Positions 18,900 through 28,642 of a stretch of 39,402 nt of DNA are shown here, piece after piece. Below the pieces are notes generated by a model that was not told where the DNA came from, searched no databases, and worked only from the letters and a program-made list of their open reading frames with translations. Source of the stretch: Flexibacter sp. CG_4_10_14_3_um_filter_32_15. Its GTDB lineage: Bacteria > Bacteroidota > Bacteroidia > Cytophagales > Bernardetiaceae. Both the position numbers and the translations under genes were made by a program. Numbering within the stretch: position 1 is the stretch's first letter; each line of letters begins with the position of its first letter. The DNA lies in NCBI GenBank assembly GCA_002784125.1, contig PFKD01000154.1:1-39402 (forward strand), read 5' to 3'.

Positions 18900-19964
18900 A
18901 TGAAAAATCTGTTTTACTTACTCTGTCTTTCTTTTGTTTTTCTTCTTTCTTCTTGTGAAATTGACAGCCAGTCACCTATTGGTGTAGATTTTGGCGAACC
19001 TTCAAGAGATTATCAAAATGGCTTTTTTGTAGTCAATGAAGGGAATTTTAGTTGGGGAAAAGGAACACTTACTTTCATTCATCAAGAGGGAATAAACAGA
19101 GGAGAAGTAGAAAATAATATTTTTGAAAGAGTAAATAATGAGCCTTTGGGAAATGTAGCGCAATCGATGACTATTCACAACGGAAAAGGATATATTGTAG
19201 TCAATAATTCGCAAAAAGTAGAAGTTGTAAATCCGACAACATTAGAAAAACTAGCTACTATCGAAAATCTTCATTCGCCTCGTTATTTTATCGGAATAAA
19301 TGACTCAAAGGGGTATGTTACAACTATTTATAGAGATTTGATTTATGTAATTGACTTACAAACCAACCAAGTTACAAGAGAAATTCGTACAACAGGCTGG
19401 ACAGAAAAAATGGCAAAACTAGGCGATTACGTTTGGGTAACTTCTCAAGAAGCCGATAAAGTTTGGGTGATTGATTCTAGAAATGATGAAATTGTTCATA
19501 CCATTACGACCCCAGCAGGTGCAAAATGGGTAGTTGCTGACGAAGCACAAAACAGAATTTGGATTTTGGCAGCAGGTTCGGGTACAGAAAGAGCTACATT
19601 GATTACCTCTTCACTTTCAGATGTTCGTAGTACAGAAAGTAGAATTTTTGATGAAGACGACAAACCAAAATTTTTGAGTATTTATAATAATGATTTATAC
19701 TGGATTTCTGATAACAATCTCTATCAACTTTCTAGCTTTCAGATAGATTCTCGTCTTCCTCAAAGTGCTTTTATAGAAGGATTAGGAACTCAAAATACAC
19801 TTATTTATAATGCTGTTATTTCTCCTAAAAATGGACGTTTACTTTTTGCTGATGCTTTAGATTATCAACAAGAAGGTTATATTTTTGAATATGACTTACA
19901 GACAAAAAGAGAAGTAGAACGCTATAAAGTAGGCGTTATTCCGAATGATATTTGTTTTAAGTAG
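18900..19964 (+). CDS. DUF5074-like / YncE-like beta-propeller lipoprotein
   Basis: Lipoprotein signal (LSFVFLLSSCEID), repeated propeller-like segments; start moved to the internal ATG at 18900. Confidence 0.75.
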   Translation: MKNLFYLLCLSFVFLLSSCEIDSQSPIGVDFGEPSRDYQNGFFVVNEGNFSWGKGTLTFIHQEGINRGEVENNIFERVNNEPLGNVAQSMTIHNGKGYIVVNNSQKVEVVNPTTLEKLATIENLHSPRYFIGINDSKGYVTTIYRDLIYVIDLQTNQVTREIRTTGWTEKMAKLGDYVWVTSQEADKVWVIDSRNDEIVHTITTPAGAKWVVADEAQNRIWILAAGSGTERATLITSSLSDVRSTESRIFDEDDKPKFLSIYNNDLYWISDNNLYQLSSFQIDSRLPQSAFIEGLGTQNTLIYNAVISPKNGRLLFADALDYQQEGYIFEYDLQTKREVERYKVGVIPNDICFK

Positions 19965-20139
19965 ATTTGAAGCACTTTTTGTAAACTGATTAGCGAGTGA
20001 TTTGGCTTCGCCGAGCTATCGGTTTTATGATTGCTATGATAATTACAGGATTAATCCAACTGAAAATATAGTATGGAAAATAACTTTATAGTCTGCTCAA
20101 CCGTATTTTAAATAAATAAAATATTTTAATTTTACTATT

Positions 20140-20370
20140 ATGAACGTATTAATTGACGAAAAAGAGTTGAGAGACATCAATATGACACCAGAAGAAATGA
20201 AGTTAGAAATAGCTATTATGTTATACCAAAAAAATAAATTTAGTAGTGGAAAAGCTGCCAAATTTGCAGGTATAAGCAGAATTAAATTTCAAAAAGAATT
20301 AGGAAATAGAAAAATACCAATTAATTATACTTTGGAAGATTTTGAAAAAGATAGTAAAATGTTAGTTTAG
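20140..20370 (+). CDS. UPF0175 family protein (antitoxin-like)
   Basis: MTPEEMKLEIAIMLYQKNKFSSGKAAKFAGISRIKFQKELGNRKIPINYTLEDFEKD. Confidence 0.85.
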   Translation: MNVLIDEKELRDINMTPEEMKLEIAIMLYQKNKFSSGKAAKFAGISRIKFQKELGNRKIPINYTLEDFEKDSKMLV

Positions 20371-20472
20371 AAGAATCTTTTTACTCCCCAAATCTGAAAT
20401 TGCACACCTTTCGAAGAACAGCGAAGCTAATTTTTTTACTTAGCTTTTCTTGAGTTTTAGCTACGGAGTAGT

Positions 20473-20630
20473 GTAACCTTTGTAGTAAAATGAAAATATA
20501 TTCTCTTCTAAAAGCTACAGAGTAGCACAACTTTTAGGATATAAACAACAAGATTTCGCAACTCTGTTGCTCTAAAACCATTATTTTATATTCAATTGGG
20601 TTCGCCAATTTTCAGTTCTACAAAGGTTAC
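20473..20630. repeat. Noncoding repeat-rich segment bounded by 13-bp inverted repeats
   Basis: GTAACCTTTGTAG at 20473..20485 and its reverse complement CTACAAAGGTTAC at 20618..20630. Confidence 0.5.
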
Positions 20631-20751
20631 GTTGCGCTGCAACTTTAATAAAAGTGTACGTTTTTTATCAGACTAAAAAACAGTAATTCGTATTTATCTT
20701 CATTCATCATATAGATCATAAAAATCATTTACTAATCAGTTACAGTAATTT

Positions 20752-23700
20752 CTACCTATTCAAAATAACCTTAACTGTACCTGTTCCGACAGCATTATCT
20801 TGTAGTGAATGAATATAAATTTTGCAGATATACATTCCATTTTTGACAAGTTCGCCTTCATTTCCTCTTCCATTCCAAGAAAGATTTGAGAAGTTACCAT
20901 TATTATCTAAATAATCTTGACGAATCGTTCTGACGGGTCTTCCCAAAACATCATAAACTACCAAAACAACTTCAATATCATCGCCTGTGCGTGTGTGAGT
21001 AACATTAAACTCTACATTACTAAAGAAAGGATTTGGATAAGGCGTAATTTCTATAACTTCAATCGGCTTGTTTTCTACATAAAAATCAACTTCGATCGTA
21101 GTCGGATTTGAATAATTATCCCAAACTGTAAAAGTAAGTGTATGTTTTCCTACTGTCAAATCTTGCAATGGAAAAGCGATTGTTCCATTTTGGTAACTTC
21201 CTTCTTCATATTCAAAATAATCATTTAAGATAAAAGTTTGAGTTGCTTGTCCATCCAAAATGGCAGTTATTTCTCTTCCTACACCATAACCAGTCAGATT
21301 AATTCCGTTCTCATCACTAATTTCTGCTAAAAGTGTTGTGTTGGAAGGAACTTTCGCACCCGAAACAAACGTCTTGTCTTCTATCCAAATTTGTGCAGTT
21401 GGTGGCGTGTTGTCTATTGGTGCATTATTATTACTTGCACCGACTTCAATTCCATAAAAACCATTTGCATCTCGGTTTTGTGTTTCGTGTTGAGCGTACA
21501 TGGTTACTCTTCCAGCAGCCAAATTATAGTTTATATCCTGCGAAACTCTGAAGGTAACTTCAAATTTTCCTTGATTAATTTTTGCTTTTCCTTTATACAA
21601 AACATTTTGCCAAGCAGTATAATACATTGGTTGAGATTCATCACCCAAAGTGCGTAATTCAGCAGGTTTGTCATAAATCGTAATATCCAAATCGCCTGTA
21701 AAGTCAGCACTCAATGTTCCATTATTCATTATTTGTCCAGTCAAAGTAACTTTATCTAATGCTTTTATAGATTCTGAAACTATTCCATTTGCTTTTACTT
21801 CTGTAATAATTGCTTCTTCTTGTGGATAATTTAGACGCAAAGCAGGGTCGCCCAAAAGTGTAAAATTACGATTGAGTTTTGAAAGACTTTCGTTTTTCGT
21901 TTTTCTGATAATATCGCCCAAACGTGGCATTTTTCCATTTGACAAACGCTCAAAGACATTGTTATAAAATGCTTTTGCTAAAATAAAATTTGTCGAAGCT
22001 GTTACTGGTCGTGTTGTGGTTACAAGTGCAATTCCTCCTCCATCTTCGTTTGTCATGAGGCGTTCACCTGCCGAAAAAACTTGTGGATTATCATAACGCC
22101 CAAACTCACAAGTAGCCGTAACAAACATAGGTAAATTATTGAGGTTTTTCCAATTTGAAATCGAAGCCAAATCAACAACTGCTTCTGTTGCCAAACTAGA
22201 TTCAGAGCCATGTCCCATATAATTTACAATCAAAGAACCTGTATTTACATTTTGATTTAATTTCTCACGTACTTGAAAAGAATATTTTCCGTTTGAAGTA
22301 GAAATTTGAGGAAAAGCATCAACATATAATTTCTCGGCTTGATAACCATTATAATTTTCAACAATGTCAATAAGCTGTTCGGAATCTCGCATGTGAATAT
22401 TACTATCTCCATCGTCAGCCACAAAAACAACTTTATTTCTCCACTTTCCTAGCGTTTGAGGAAGCGAATAACCAATAATTTTATCAACTACTAAATTGGC
22501 TTGATTTGTACTTCTGACAGGAATACGACCAACGCCAATATCTAAATCTTCTTGCTCTGTTTGGAAACTCTCTTCCCACTCTCCTTCATTATCTTCTAAA
22601 AGACCAAAAAAATCTTCTGAAGAAAACGTTTCAACAGGTTCTAAAGATTGCCTAGATTGATAAATCGGAACAAAATTATTATTTGCCTGAACTCTGTTTT
22701 TATAATCATAACTTGTATCTCCAAAAAGAAGTAAATAATGCAGTTTGTCATTCTCATTTTTATATAAAAAACGAACAAAATCACGAATAGCCGAAACGTC
22801 TTGCTTTCCAGATGAAAATTCATTCCAAATTTGATCAACCGTTACGACCAAAACTTCTAAATTATCATTCTCATTATGAAAAGCAGCTAATTTTTGAGCA
22901 GCCTCTAAAAAATCTTCATGCGTAACAATCACAAAATTAGGCGTAGAAAAATTATGTAAATTTTGATTAGCTAAAGGCATAATTTCTAAAGGCGTTGGAA
23001 ATTCTGCATTTATATCAAAGGCTACCAATTCATTTAAAGCTCTGTTTGTACGAACTACAAAAGCATTTTGATTGGATGAATTTTGAGGAATTTCTTGAAT
23101 AGAAAACAAATCGGTTACGTTCCAAACACGCATAGAAGCAGGTTTTTCTTGAAATTCAAAACTACTAATTTCATTTTGAGAAGAAGCCACCGAACGAAAA
23201 TGTGTATTTTGTTTGTAGAAAGATAAAGTGCGAGTAAATTCTAAAGTCAAATAATCTAAATGTCCGAAAGCTGCATTATCAGTCTTGTTATAAGTAACTG
23301 TTACGGAAAGCGAAGCAGGAGCAGAACTAAGATTTGACGAAAAAGTACTTGTTTGTAGATCTCCTTTTTTAGAATAGGTAGAAATTTGAGAGGCTGCAAT
23401 CGGCAAGATTCCAAAATTTTGACCTGCCACCGAAAAGCTATATTCACTAGCACGAGCTGAATATGCCATTGCCGAAGCACGCAATAAAACAGGGCGAGAA
23501 GTAACCAAACCTTGCGCTTCAAAATTGATAGTTTCTTCAGTTACAAAATCAAAACGCTCTCCAAACCACATTCTGCCCGAACCTCCACCACCAGAGTTTC
23601 TTACATCTCCAATAATATTTGTTTCTTCTAATTCGTGGTGTACAATTTCGTTGTAGGTAGTAATTCTTGTTCCTCCACTTATCTTTTCGGCTGTTTGGAT

Positions 23701-24174
23701 TCGTTTTCCTATTTGATTTCCAACTTTTAGATAATAATAATTAAATTCATCGTACAAATTTTTCTCAAAACTAAACTTCAATAAATCATTTGCTTGAGAG
23801 TCATATTTATACGTGTCTGCTCCTTGTGCATAAAACAAAATATAATCTCCAGTATTAAAAATAGTATCACTTCCCAATTCTATAAAAATAGCATTTTCTT
23901 GTAAATCTGAAATTCGTGCTGCTGAGTTGGCTTGTGGAAGCATTCCACCACCGTTTCCAAAAAGTTGAATGTTGTTTGGGTTGATAGCAGAAGGATTTAA
24001 TCCTGCCGTTTGAAGGTCTTGAAAGGTAATTTTATGCACTCCATTTTGTTCTACTTTTAGTTTCAAAATTTGTCCATCTGCAAGAACTGAATTTTGAGCA
24101 AAGCTATTTACGGAAAAAAGTAAAGTTAGAAGGAAAAGAAAGGAAGAACTATATTTTGAAATATGAAAATTCAT
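20752..24174 (-). CDS. porU: Type IX secretion system sortase PorU (C25 family)
   Basis: C25 signatures VNYMGHGSESSLATEAVVDL and MFVTATCEFGRYDNP, N-terminal GVHKITFQDL, C-terminal YPNPFFSNVEF domain. Confidence 0.9.
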   Translation of the reverse strand: MNFHISKYSSSFLFLLTLLFSVNSFAQNSVLADGQILKLKVEQNGVHKITFQDLQTAGLNPSAINPNNIQLFGNGGGMLPQANSAARISDLQENAIFIELGSDTIFNTGDYILFYAQGADTYKYDSQANDLLKFSFEKNLYDEFNYYYLKVGNQIGKRIQTAEKISGGTRITTYNEIVHHELEETNIIGDVRNSGGGGSGRMWFGERFDFVTEETINFEAQGLVTSRPVLLRASAMAYSARASEYSFSVAGQNFGILPIAASQISTYSKKGDLQTSTFSSNLSSAPASLSVTVTYNKTDNAAFGHLDYLTLEFTRTLSFYKQNTHFRSVASSQNEISSFEFQEKPASMRVWNVTDLFSIQEIPQNSSNQNAFVVRTNRALNELVAFDINAEFPTPLEIMPLANQNLHNFSTPNFVIVTHEDFLEAAQKLAAFHNENDNLEVLVVTVDQIWNEFSSGKQDVSAIRDFVRFLYKNENDKLHYLLLFGDTSYDYKNRVQANNNFVPIYQSRQSLEPVETFSSEDFFGLLEDNEGEWEESFQTEQEDLDIGVGRIPVRSTNQANLVVDKIIGYSLPQTLGKWRNKVVFVADDGDSNIHMRDSEQLIDIVENYNGYQAEKLYVDAFPQISTSNGKYSFQVREKLNQNVNTGSLIVNYMGHGSESSLATEAVVDLASISNWKNLNNLPMFVTATCEFGRYDNPQVFSAGERLMTNEDGGGIALVTTTRPVTASTNFILAKAFYNNVFERLSNGKMPRLGDIIRKTKNESLSKLNRNFTLLGDPALRLNYPQEEAIITEVKANGIVSESIKALDKVTLTGQIMNNGTLSADFTGDLDITIYDKPAELRTLGDESQPMYYTAWQNVLYKGKAKINQGKFEVTFRVSQDINYNLAAGRVTMYAQHETQNRDANGFYGIEVGASNNNAPIDNTPPTAQIWIEDKTFVSGAKVPSNTTLLAEISDENGINLTGYGVGREITAILDGQATQTFILNDYFEYEEGSYQNGTIAFPLQDLTVGKHTLTFTVWDNYSNPTTIEVDFYVENKPIEVIEITPYPNPFFSNVEFNVTHTRTGDDIEVVLVVYDVLGRPVRTIRQDYLDNNGNFSNLSWNGRGNEGELVKNGMYICKIYIHSLQDNAVGTGTVKVILNR

Positions 24175-24397
24175 AGGAATTATTTTTATATAATTATTTG
24201 AGATAACTGGTGGTATTTTTAGGCTATATACTACTGATTATCAAGTTTTTGTTTGATAAAGTAGCTTGTAAAGATACGATTTTTTCAATTATTTTTTTTC
24301 TTAAAGTTTTGGAAAAATGAACTACAGTTTTGTTATAATCATACATAATTGGTTTTAGAATTTGATTTATCAAACTGGACTGTCTAAAAACTGTCAG

Positions 24398-25285
24398 CTA
24401 TAATAATTTCAAAATCAACTTACCAAACAAACTCAAAAATCCTTTTGCAGCCTTATAATTTTTATATTTCAATGATTCTTTAAAATGATACAAAACAGAT
24501 ATTGAAAGCGATTTGTATTCTTCTTTATTTTGACATAAATAAAATCCTTTTTGACAGACTTTTAAGGTAGAATAAAGATGAGGATTATTTTTTTTCTTAA
24601 AAGTAGAAGAATGAGAATGAGTTGTTTTTCTATAAAAAGTTAGGTTTTCATTAAGGAAAATATACTTCCAATTTCTGCTACTTCGCACCCAAAAATCATA
24701 ATCTTCATACGAGAGCGATTCATCATAACCTCCCAATTCTTCCAAAACTTCTCTTTTGATAAGCATAGTAGGCGAACAAATCATTCCTCCTGCTCGTATG
24801 AGTTCTTTAAAAATAAAACCGTCTTTTGGTGTTTTTTTGTACCAATCAAAATAATAATTTCCTAGTTTGTTACTTTCTTCATCAATCTCTTCATTTATTA
24901 GGGTAGCATTTGTAAAACAAATTCCTGTTTTGTTGTCAGCATTTTCTAAAGCTTTGACTTGCTTTTCTAATTTATCAAGCTCAAATTTATCATCGGCTGC
25001 CAAATCTATAATATACTTTCCTTCCGAAATTCTGAAACCTTTATTAAAAGCTGTACAATTTCCTCTATTTTTTTCTAAATGAATAACTTGAATAGTATAA
25101 GAATGATTATCCTTTTTTATATAAAAATCACTTACAATTTTATCTATAATTTCTTTGCTATTATCCGTACTAGCATCATTGACAATAATCAATTCCCAAT
25201 TTTTGTAGGTTTGATTAAAGACAGAATAGATTGACTCTTCGATAAATTTGGAGTGATTGTAGCACAAACAGATGATTGAAACCAT
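24398..25285 (-). CDS. Glycosyltransferase family 2
   Basis: VSIICLCYNHSKFIEESIYSVFNQTYKNWELIIVNDASTDNS, DLAADDKFE, SYEDYDFWVR. Confidence 0.92.
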   Translation of the reverse strand: MVSIICLCYNHSKFIEESIYSVFNQTYKNWELIIVNDASTDNSKEIIDKIVSDFYIKKDNHSYTIQVIHLEKNRGNCTAFNKGFRISEGKYIIDLAADDKFELDKLEKQVKALENADNKTGICFTNATLINEEIDEESNKLGNYYFDWYKKTPKDGFIFKELIRAGGMICSPTMLIKREVLEELGGYDESLSYEDYDFWVRSSRNWKYIFLNENLTFYRKTTHSHSSTFKKKNNPHLYSTLKVCQKGFYLCQNKEEYKSLSISVLYHFKESLKYKNYKAAKGFLSLFGKLILKLL

Positions 25286-25338
25286 ATTTTGATAGAATTA
25301 TTAGTTACTTAACTCTCTGAGTTTTTCTAAAATAAATT

Positions 25339-25994
25339 CTATTTCATCTGTTGAGCTGCCATAAGGTAAGGTAAAACAGCTTCTACTGACTCTCTATGAT
25401 TTTTGTCTTGTAAAATCTTTTTAAATTGTAGCTTCAAGTATGTTTGTATCTCTAAATTTGCTGATTGTATAGTCTTAACTAAATCTCCCTTATTCTGTAC
25501 TATGTATATAATATCTTCGAAGTCATGACTTACTCTCAAATCTGTTCCTCCTCTTCCCAAAAGAGCTTCAAACTTTGTAGCTAAATAATATTCAATAGGC
25601 AAAACATAAATGCTCATATCTTTTGTAAGTTGATATAGAATTCTATTTTCAAAACCAGATTTATACCATTTATTTGAAAAACCTAATATACTTGTGTCGT
25701 AGGCATAACGTCGACAATTATTCCTTCATATATAAATCTACAAATTAACGGTTTTTCTGAATGAATATCATTTTTAAAACCTTTTTTTCTTAATTTTTCC
25801 TCTAAATCAGAATAAGCCATTTTAGAATGAACCTCAATAATGCAATCGACATCTTTCGTAGGACGAATATCAGATAAAGAAGGATCATCAGCATAAATAA
25901 ATGTAACCATTCCACCAAGAAAAACAACTTCATCTTTTAATTCTTCAAATCCTTTTGCTACAAATTCAATCAATTTTATGTTCTCTATATTCAT
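25339..25994 (-). pseudogene. AbiEii-like nucleotidyltransferase, split by a frameshift into ORFs 25683..25994 and 25339..25617
   Basis: VVFLGGMVTFIY, TKDVDCIIEV, VDVMPTTQV|LGFSNKWYKSGFENRI...LPIEYYLATKFEALLGRGGTDLRVSHDFEDI; removing one TA at 25687..25690 restores one frame. Confidence 0.75.
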
Positions 25995-26011
25995 TTTAAA
26001 ATAATTTTTAA

Positions 26012-26545
26012 TTAATCAAAAAAACGTTTATCTAATTCTTTAATAGCAATTTCGATTTCTCTATTTTTCCCTATACGCAACGTATCTGTAATAGCCATAA
26101 GCTCATAAAATAGCAAATCATTTTCTACTACTTTGGGAAGAGATTTATAAAGAGGTTCTATGATTTGTCCTTTGGTAGTGCCTTTAAAATATGCCCAAAC
26201 AAATTTTTCTCCATTCGAAACAATAGAATTATTAATAGGAGAGGCAGAATGAGCCGTCGGAATTCCTTTTGCAATAGCTCCCAATTCTACAGGAAAGACA
26301 TATTTTAGCCCATAAACTAAAAATTCTTTCAATGAGTTTTTAGCTACTTGTCTTTTACTTGAATCTATTAATTTAGCAATCTTCGAACGGTTTAGAGAAT
26401 TAGATATTTCAGAAGAGCTAATTTTTAATAAGTTAGCTAAATCTATATTTCTCCAATTTTCATGCAATTCCTTATTTTTTTCCAAAGAAATAATTTTTAA
26501 AAGAATAGCTATATCTTGTGGACGCATACCATTGTGTTTTTTCAT
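26012..26545 (-). CDS. Winged-helix transcriptional regulator / antitoxin-like partner of the nucleotidyltransferase
   Basis: MRPQDIAILLKIISL...LANLLKISSSEISNSLNRSKIAKLID helix-turn-helix; LVYGLKYVFPVELGAIAKGIPTAHSA; 17 bp upstream of the nucleotidyltransferase. Confidence 0.7.
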   Translation of the reverse strand: MKKHNGMRPQDIAILLKIISLEKNKELHENWRNIDLANLLKISSSEISNSLNRSKIAKLIDSSKRQVAKNSLKEFLVYGLKYVFPVELGAIAKGIPTAHSASPINNSIVSNGEKFVWAYFKGTTKGQIIEPLYKSLPKVVENDLLFYELMAITDTLRIGKNREIEIAIKELDKRFFD

Positions 26546-26555
26546 TTGAATTAAA

Positions 26556-26591
26556 TTTACAATCCACGATTTGCGAATCGTAAATTGTAAA
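26556..26591. promoter_or_regulatory. Large dyad, candidate autoregulatory operator of the regulator/nucleotidyltransferase pair
   Basis: TTTACAAT-cc-ACGATT-tgcg-AATCGT-aa-ATTGTAAA, 14 of 16 paired arm positions, 10 bp upstream of the start at 26545. Confidence 0.6.
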
Positions 26592-26602
26592 TATACTCAT
26601 TT

Positions 26603-26992
26603 CTATTTAAAGACATTTACTAACCAAAAACCAATAGCAATTCCAACAAAACCTAGAATTACATTAGAAAAAGTATATAAAAAAGCAATTTGATAATTTT
26701 GAGCTTGAATAAGTTTGAAGGTTTCAAGATTGAGTGTCGAAAATGTACTAAATCCACCACAAAAACCAGTCATAAATAAGGCTGCAAAGATTTTTTCACT
26801 TTCTTGTTTTGCTTCGCCTACATAATTTGCTAACATTCCCAAAATAACACAAGCTAAAAAATTAGTAACAAAAGTAGCTGTTGGAAAATCAGTAGAAGGA
26901 GTACTAATCCATTTAGAAAATAAAAAACGGATTACTGAACCCAATCCTCCTCCGAGAAAAACCAATAACAATGATAATGTAGAAATATTCAT
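26603..26992 (-). CDS. crcB: Fluoride efflux channel CrcB
   Basis: GGGLGSVIRFLFSKW, FPTATFVTNFLACVILGML, FCGGFSTFSTLNLE. Confidence 0.93.
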   Translation of the reverse strand: MNISTLSLLLVFLGGGLGSVIRFLFSKWISTPSTDFPTATFVTNFLACVILGMLANYVGEAKQESEKIFAALFMTGFCGGFSTFSTLNLETFKLIQAQNYQIAFLYTFSNVILGFVGIAIGFWLVNVFK

Positions 26993-27003
26993 GAAAGTAA
27001 ATT

Positions 27004-27619
27004 CTATTTTGATGTTGTAAGTATAAATGGGAGAGTTTTTTCAATAATTCTATACTGATTATCGTCCTTATCAACTTGATAAAGTATAGTTTCATCTGCC
27101 AGCCCTTTTCTCATTAGTAAAGTTTCAGATTTGATGACACTTCCTACACTAATATAACCTAGCTTTATGATACTATCTTGTATTGAGTATTTTCCCCTAG
27201 AGAACTCTTCACCCATAAAATTATTTTGTGTGAGTAAATACGTATCATCTTGTCGTAATTCTAAATGTGAACTTGCTAAATCGTTAGTATAAGAAAACTT
27301 CATAATGACGGGTGAGCTATCCACTTTTTTAATCTCTGAATAATTAATGGCAGTATATATACAAATTCCCATTATTAAAAATGTAATGAAAATATAGTAC
27401 AATTTCCCTCTATTTCCTTTTGTAATACCTACATAAATAATCACTCCGACCATAAAGCAAAACCCCAAACCTAAGAAAGTTACTTACCTCATTAAGAGTA
27501 TCAGATAAAAAATCGTTAAAAGTACCTGCTAAAGAAAATAGTACAAAAGATTCTATTATTGTGTCACGAATATTCTCCATCTTATTCATATCTGAAAGGT
27601 AAAATTTTATTTCAAACAA
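27004..27619 (-). pseudogene. Putative membrane protein split into two overlapping ORFs by a GTAA tandem duplication
   Basis: Removing one copy of the tetranucleotide at 27480..27487 (TTACTTAC on +) joins ...SDTLNEVTFLGLGFCFMVGVIIYVGITKGN... in one frame. Confidence 0.5.
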
Positions 27620-27657
27620 AAAGTCATCTGAAATATAATTAATTTCAGATGACTTTT
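27619..27657. terminator. Terminator downstream of atpG (bidirectional shape)
   Basis: AAAAGTCATCTGAAAT ... ATTTCAGATGACTTTT perfect 16-bp arms. Confidence 0.8.
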
Positions 27658-27682
27658 ATAATTAACCATTTATAATTAACTA

Positions 27683-28618
27683 TTAACTTTGCTCTAATGC
27701 TTCTGCACCACCAACAATTTCCAAAATCTCTTTTGTAATGTTAGCTTGTCTAGCTCTGTTATAACTCAATCTCAATTCTTTTAAAAGCTCTCCTGCATTT
27801 TCAGTCGCTTTATCCATCGCTGTCATACGTGCGCCTTGCTCGGCTGCATTTGATTCTAGGATTTTGCTATAAAACTGCGTTTTGAGCGATTGAGGAATAA
27901 GATCTGCTAAAATTTCTTTTTTGTCTGGCTCAAAAACGTAATCTACACTAGCAGAAAACTCTTCTTTTTTAAGGATTGATGGTTTTGTTGATGCTTTTTC
28001 TTCTACTTTTTCAGTAGGAGGGGCAATCGGTAAAAACTGTTCTACACGTACAATCTGTGTAGCAACATTTTTAAATTCGTTATAGACAATTTCTATTTTA
28101 TCGTAATTTCCTTTTACAAACTCGTCCATTGCATATTCTGCTGCTTGACGAACATAATCAAAAGTAATCTCTTTTTGAGAAAAAATATTTGAGTAATCGG
28201 TTATAGATTTCAAATTGCGACGCTTGACATAATCCAAAGCACGTTTTCCAATAGGCATAACGGTTACGTTTCCTAAAGAATTCTGACGGCTATAGTTCTT
28301 GTTAATCAGAGTTTGCATACCACGAAGAACATACGTATTAAAAGCTCCACAAAGACCTTTGTCTGATGTAATCGTTACAATCAAGATTTTTTCTTCTGGA
28401 CGCACTTGGCTATACTCGCTTTCAAAATCATCTCCAACAAGAGAAGCTGTTACATTTTGCAAAATTTGACTCAATTTTTGTGCGTAAGGACGCATTTGCA
28501 TCATACGATTTTGAGCTCGGCGCAGCTTTGCAGCAGCTACCATTTTCATTGCTTTTGTAATTTGCTGGGTGGATTTTACAGATACAATCCTTCCACGAAC
28601 TTCTTTTAAATTTGCCAT
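27683..28618 (-). CDS. atpG: F1 ATP synthase gamma subunit
   Basis: MANLKEVRGRIVSVKSTQQITKAMKMVAAAKLRRAQ, ITSDKGLCGAFN; start set at the internal Met. Confidence 0.97.
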   Translation of the reverse strand: MANLKEVRGRIVSVKSTQQITKAMKMVAAAKLRRAQNRMMQMRPYAQKLSQILQNVTASLVGDDFESEYSQVRPEEKILIVTITSDKGLCGAFNTYVLRGMQTLINKNYSRQNSLGNVTVMPIGKRALDYVKRRNLKSITDYSNIFSQKEITFDYVRQAAEYAMDEFVKGNYDKIEIVYNEFKNVATQIVRVEQFLPIAPPTEKVEEKASTKPSILKKEEFSASVDYVFEPDKKEILADLIPQSLKTQFYSKILESNAAEQGARMTAMDKATENAGELLKELRLSYNRARQANITKEILEIVGGAEALEQS

Positions 28619-28642
28619 AGTATATTTTGAACGCTTTTGTAG

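Noticed and set aside
24182-24397. Possible regulatory RNA in the gap between porU and the glycosyltransferase
   Set aside because: AT-rich sequence without a convincing stable structure or conserved motif
26560-26600. crcB fluoride riboswitch
   Set aside because: No fluoride-riboswitch consensus recognised upstream of crcB (its start is at 26992); the dyad here lies downstream of crcB and upstream of another gene
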